Positions 59,625-64,000 of a DNA stretch of 64,000 nt are shown here, piece by piece (positions within the stretch are counted from its first letter, which is position 1; every line of letters begins with the position of its first letter). A model generated the notes under the pieces. The model searched no databases. It worked only from the letters and a program-made list of their open reading frames with translations, and had not been told where the DNA came from. Source of the DNA: Gossypium raimondii (Eukaryota; Streptophyta; Magnoliopsida; Malvales; Malvaceae); NCBI RefSeq assembly GCF_025698545.1, contig NC_068569.1, positions 7,130,001 to 7,194,000 on the forward strand, given 5' to 3'. The position numbers and the translations under genes were made by a program.

Positions 59625-60900
59625 ACTAATATGATGGTTAATTCAAAATAGATTGTATTCATGTGTGTGAAGAGATTGTATTAACAGAGGAAAGCATAGG
59701 CAGAATCTGGAAAGTCGTGAAATGGAATTGCTTGAAAAGCAATTAAGGATTTTTGAACCATTCAAGAATTTTTGGTACTGAATTAAATGTTATTAAAGGA
59801 AAAATTCTATAAATTATTATGCCTTTGCCGGGAAAAAAGAAAAGTAGTTAGCTCTATTCTGAGTCACTGTGAATTAAAAAGAAAATTAGAGGACTGATTT
59901 GGAATATATGGTTTCCAATTAATCTTATAAATTTGATGACACTAGACAAATTAAGCCTAACAATGAGACCTTGGATTTGATTGGGCCAATTTGCTTTAGA
60001 CTCCATCCAAAATTGGGGTCTTAAGCTCTAATGTATTGGCTCTTTGTTTTCGTCCTTTGGGCTCTAAATGAGTTCTTTAGTCTCTTTCAATTATTTGTCA
60101 ATTTACAAGTATAATTTTTACAGTTTACATATGTGCAAAAGTAACCAAAAGGAAGAAATCGAAATAAATGTATAAATTTTCAAAGAGATTATATTATGAG
60201 AGTCTAAATTAAAATTTTTAATAATATACAATTTTACTATATGAAATATAGATTGGTGTGATTGAGTCGGCTTTTCTTTTTTTTTAAAAAATCACAAATG
60301 AATCAGATAAACTAATTAAAGTAACTACCTAATTATCAAAGTCAGAATAGAATTGGTTTTGGTAGACAACAAGGCTTTCTCTTTCTGGCTTTCTAATTGT
60401 AGCGTTGAAGAAGCGGTAGTACACATTTTCTATAATTTTTTGGTGAGGAGTACTTGTAACTATTAGCAAAATGTCTCCATCGCTCGTTTCTTCCTTTCTT
60501 TCTTTTATGAATTTTAATAATCGCATGTTGGATATTTTAAAAATAATTTTATTATAATTTATGATTATATATAATCTTATTGAGATGGCATTTCAAATTA
60601 TTTATAACCTTTTCTTAATGTATTTTAACACACTAACTTTGAATTATCAGCAAAGACAAACAATTACAAAAACCAACCCAGATTTGAGGAGTTGAGAAGT
60701 CAAACACTTTCTACTTGTTTATTACCATTTCTTTTGTCCAATCCTTTTGTCTTCAATATGCTGTCAACTTTCCTAAATTAAATCTTCCAAAATCATTGTC
60801 CCAGCACGTGTCAACCTGAGATGATTTTAAAGAGTACTTTATAACGGCAAACAATAACTTGATTTCTAAAATATTCGGGACTTTTTTTTTCAAAAATTAC
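59625..60900. other. Promoter of the glycosyltransferase gene and AT-rich spacer
   Basis: The promoter presumably lies just upstream of 59624. A CACGTGTC (G-box/ABRE-like) word lies near 60805. No gene is supported; the short frame at 60329-60526 has no features. Confidence 0.45.
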
Positions 60901-60944
60901 CGAAATGGGATAATTATCTAATTATTTATTGGAATGGTCCATTT

Positions 60945-61320
60945 TCTGTGAAATCGCGTCCATGTCAGCGCAATATCAGGGTACGCGCCAGGAAATCGCG
61001 TCCACGTCAGCGCGATTTGCTAACGTGGACACAAATCGCGCCCTCTAGGACGCGATTTGCTGACGTGGCATCAGTTTATGTTTTTTAGCTTGGAAAACTT
61101 TGAAAGGCCATAACTTTTCGCTCGGTTGTCCAATTGAGACGATTTTTTTTATTTCGAATAACTTTTCGAGATATACGCGCTGACAAATAGCCGAAGGCGG
61201 TTTGCCGCGGTTTTCGTCCAAAAAGATCCTTTTTTGCTCCTCAATTTTGATTTTTTCGGTTTAAAATTGAATTTTGAAACATTCAAATCATTATTTTCCT
61301 TATTTATTTGGAGTAAACAC
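60945..61320. repeat. Interspersed repeat fragment with AAATCGCG hairpins
   Basis: A GC-richer island in AT-rich DNA. It contains two hairpins with identical 8-bp arms AAATCGCG/CGCGATTT and 10-base loops (60993-61018 and 61033-61058), a third arm copy at 60951-60958, and repeated 'cgtggac/gtccacg' and 'tgacgtgg' words. The following 250 bp (for example 'ccataacttttcgctcggtt') resemble part of a larger dispersed repeat. The class is unknown; I see no coding sequence or defined ends. Confidence 0.6.
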
Positions 61321-61454
61321 CGGATTTTTTTTACAGAATTGTTGTATTATTTTTCCTGATTTGACACGTGTATGGAATAGGTCCGATAAATTGTTAGAAC
61401 GTAGGTAATATAATTAAGATAATAACAGTATTTTAATAATATGTCAATTAATTA

Positions 61455-61570
61455 GTTTAGTTTAGTTTAGTTGGTTAATATACTTGTTCTTTTCCTTCAA
61501 TATCTTGGTTCAAATCTTGTTGGAAACAATTTTAAATCTTTTTGTACTTATTACTATTGATATAATATAG
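61455..61570 (+). mobile_element. Possible tRNA-derived SINE fragment
   Basis: A 'tagtttagttggttaat' stretch (about 61463-61479) resembles a Pol III A box region and GGTTCAAATCT (61507-61517) a B box, at a plausible tRNA-like spacing. A T-rich tail follows. No target duplication is identified, so this is tentative. Confidence 0.35.
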
Positions 61571-63940
61571 AAGAGTTAATTGACTAAAAAATGGTCCATT
61601 ATTTCCCTAACTTACTCGTGAAAAGATGTTAACCATATGTCTATATACATATATTATTTTCTATACCAAGTCAGTGATATTAAAGTAGCCACTCAATTTC
61701 TTTAAACAGATTGAAAAGTTATTATTTATTCACCTTTATCGGTTTTTAAAGTTTTTGTTGTTAAATGTTAAAAATATATACATGAGATCAATTACGTGTT
61801 ATTAATTATTTATTATCATCAAATGTTAATCTGAATTAAAATGATCTAAATTGGTTAAGGTTTATTGGATATTAGTTATTAAATAAAATATGGGTCAAAT
61901 ATGTATAAACACTCTAGTATCTAATTTTTAATTAATGATGGACTGATTATAAATTAGGGTTAATGTGCAAACTTTATATATTAAGGTTATAGACCACAAA
62001 TTACACACGAGATAAATTTTCCAACATCCCATCTTCAAAAAAGAGTGAGCAAATTTTCTCTAAATTTCTTGTGCATTAATTTGAAAGATCAAACTTGTAA
62101 GATCCAAACAATTTCAAGGAACCGATAGATTCAAATACGCTTCTGCATCTAATTTTGTTCTTAAATTATTCTTGATAATTTTACATGACAGATATTGATT
62201 TATTAAATTTTGTATTCAAATAACATTTGTATACTAATATAAAGAATGCAAAGGCATATAACTTCTCCTGGCAACATAATCTACAGGTATATATATGATT
62301 TTCAAACATTATACTTTCCTTACTGTTGTAGAGTTGTAGAGTGTTGAAGTTTCATTATTATTTTAAAATAATGTTTAATTCATGTGACATAAAACAATTT
62401 TACCAATGTATTTTAGTTTTAGTATAATAACAAAATTATATGATAATTTTTATATGCAAACAAAAGTTTCACTTAATTTTTAAAATATGTGCTAATCGAG
62501 TATTAATTGATTAGCATTAATATTGTTATCTTTTAACTTTTATTGAATAATTTCTTTTAACTCTATAATTATCACTCTACACTGTATTATTTGAGATATT
62601 CAAGAGATTTTTTATTCTTCTCCGCTCCAATCTTCTCTTACTTTTGAGGGTACATTTGTTATTACATAAATAATCAAATACTCTCGTTGCACTTGTAACG
62701 CATCAATCATTTTACTTTTTTAACATATTTTTATCGATAGGTTCTAATACATCGTAATATTTCTCTTTCACGAACATCTTGAAATAAAAAGTCAACAACT
62801 TCAACATTAATTGCACCCTCATTTAATTTAAGATTATTCATCAATTGTTCTAACTCTCACTTGTCTTTTCCCTAAACTATTACTTTATCATGACCAGCAA
62901 CTTAGAGAATCTCAATTTGTTAAGAGTTAGATTTGGTCCATTTAATAAACATAATTTAATTCTCATAACAAAAATAATAATAAAATTTTCATCAATACGA
63001 TAAAGATCATGGGATAATTGGATTTGAACGTATGTTATTTAGATGCCAAATAAGAGCTCTACCCTCTCTCCCTATTTTAAACAAGTATTAGCTAATAACA
63101 TATAAAGTAAAAACATCTCTTCTATTCCTCTTAATTTTGACATTTTAAAAATTGGTCGTTTTAGTTTGAGTTTTAAGAAAATTCAGTAAATTTAGCCCTT
63201 AATGTTTACAGAGTTATAACTAAAATGATAAATTTTATAAACATTGAGGGCTAATTTTGTTGAATTTTCTATATTTACGACGAAATTGATAAAATATACA
63301 AACATTAGAGGGTTAAATTTGTTATTAGGTCAATGAAAAAGTCCAGGTCAGCTTTCTGTTCCCGGCAACTAATAACAGGAGAGTGACAAAAATATTTAAT
63401 TTCGAAAAGTCGAGTGATTAAATCGAAAAAAGTAATAGTTGAGTAACCAAAATAGAACCCAAAGGCATAGTTGACTGACTACTTTTACAATTTACCCAAA
63501 ATTATAAGAAAAATTACCAGCGAAAGCGAGGCCATGAAAACTTATGCTGAAATGAAACCAACTGTATAGTTCCAAAAGCATTAAAAATGTGAAAACATAA
63601 AATAAAGAAAAAAAAAATAAAAACCAGAAACTGAGAGACAGAAATGAAGAGGTAGAGAGAATCCGTGTCATGTCAGAAAACCAAGGAACCCTTTGGGGAA
63701 AGAAAAAAAAGCAGAATCATTCAAATTCCAACAATACTAAAACAACATTTAAACATTGGGAAGTCGCGTTATGTTTGTTTGCTTTTGCTTTCTCTTTGGT
63801 TCATCCTTTAACTAAAAACCAAATACAAGTATCCCAAAATAGTGAAAAAGAAAATTCCCATATGTTTTTTGTTTGTTTGTTTGTAGTGAAATAAATTAAA
63901 AAAAAAAGGTTCTTCGTTTCCTTCTTGGAGGTGTTTTTGA
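61571..63940. other. AT-rich intergenic region at the right end
   Basis: No gene is supported. It contains a second tRNA-like fragment at about 62995-63070 and a repeat-like block at about 63170-63500 with inverted words such as 'aaacattgagggctaa'. The final 300 bp before 63941 is A-rich and may be the leader of the gene starting there. Confidence 0.45.
62995..63070 (-). mobile_element. Possible tRNA-derived repeat fragment
   Basis: The minus strand reads GGTAGAGC, 27 bases, then GTTCAAATCC, the spacing of the D-arm end and T loop in a tRNA. A more decayed relative lies at about 45290-45345. It lacks intact acceptor and anticodon stems, so it is not a working tRNA; a SINE or tRNA relic is likely. 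Confidence 0.35.
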
Positions 63941-64000
63941 ATGGGAATGGATTCTAGGATCGAAATCAAGGTGACGAATCCAAAGAAAGTAGACAATGTG
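63941..64000 (+). CDS. Probable first codons of a gene cut by the window edge
   Basis: An ATG at 63941 opens a frame of 20 codons to the edge (MGMDSRIEIKVTNPKKVDNV), preceded by an A- and T-rich leader-like stretch. The composition shifts to coding-like here. I do not recognise the family from so few residues. Confidence 0.4.
   Translation, partial: MGMDSRIEIKVTNPKKVDNV

Noticed and set aside
62995-63070. Functional tRNA gene
   Set aside because: Only D-arm and T-loop words remain; acceptor and anticodon stems do not pair.
63670-63894. 74-codon plus-strand frame near the right edge
   Set aside because: A-rich leader-like sequence with no family resemblance; the coding-like frame starts at 63941 instead.

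Overview
The window is nuclear DNA from a flowering plant. It is AT-rich, with intron-containing genes that have GT-AG junctions, long intergenic stretches full of microsatellites and transposon fossils, and proteins that read as ordinary eudicot families. The abundance of related TGTAAC...GTTACA solo LTRs with ACACGG/CCGTGT dyads fits Malvaceae, and cotton (Gossypium) is my best guess. That guess is an inference from memory of the repeat style, not a search result.

Layout. Positions 1-3060 hold a decayed Ty1/copia element with two LTR ends of another family lodged in it. An intronless plastid-targeted ICMT/PEMT-type membrane methyltransferase lies at 6071-7249 (-). A 661-bp non-autonomous hAT element (8194-8854) sits just upstream of a complete eight-exon mitochondrial FtsH protease gene (FTSH10/FTSH3 type, 9228-13801, +). 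The MPP6 exosome cofactor follows at 15078-16650 (+). A complete GRAS gene of the SCL9/14/33 (LISCL) type is at 20226-22190 (-), and a second GRAS copy with one nonsense codon is at 32261-33982 (-). Three solo LTRs of one family (16930-19912, 25368-27427, 28995-31627) separate and surround the GRAS pair, two of them with perfect 5-bp target duplications. A nine-exon telomere-repeat-binding protein (TRP/TRF-like Myb, 35975-40214, -), a ten-exon short oxysterol-binding-protein-related gene (ORP3 type, 47426-52378, -), the tail of a LINE (about 53500-54480), a four-exon RAB5IF/OPTI-like ER membrane protein (54903-56545, +) and an intronless MUR3-like GT47 glycosyltransferase (57333-59624, -) follow. 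The last 60 bases probably open another gene.

The genes do not form a pathway: this is a typical eukaryotic neighbourhood of independent loci (mitochondrial proteostasis, rRNA processing, transcription, telomere binding, lipid transfer, membrane-protein biogenesis, cell wall). I reconstructed exon structures by hand from splice consensus, reading-phase continuity and remembered homologues. All multi-exon models close in frame (816, 156, 701, 456 and 129 residues).

I see no convincing new multi-gene system. The most unusual signals are non-coding: (i) a tandem array of short dyads inside one solo LTR whose arms differ between units yet stay complementary, with unrelated dyads at the same place in its sister LTRs; (ii) a pair of AAATCGCG/CGCGATTT hairpins at 60993-61058; (iii) two ORP3-like splice sites embedded in microsatellites; and (iv) the single-stop GRAS paralogue.
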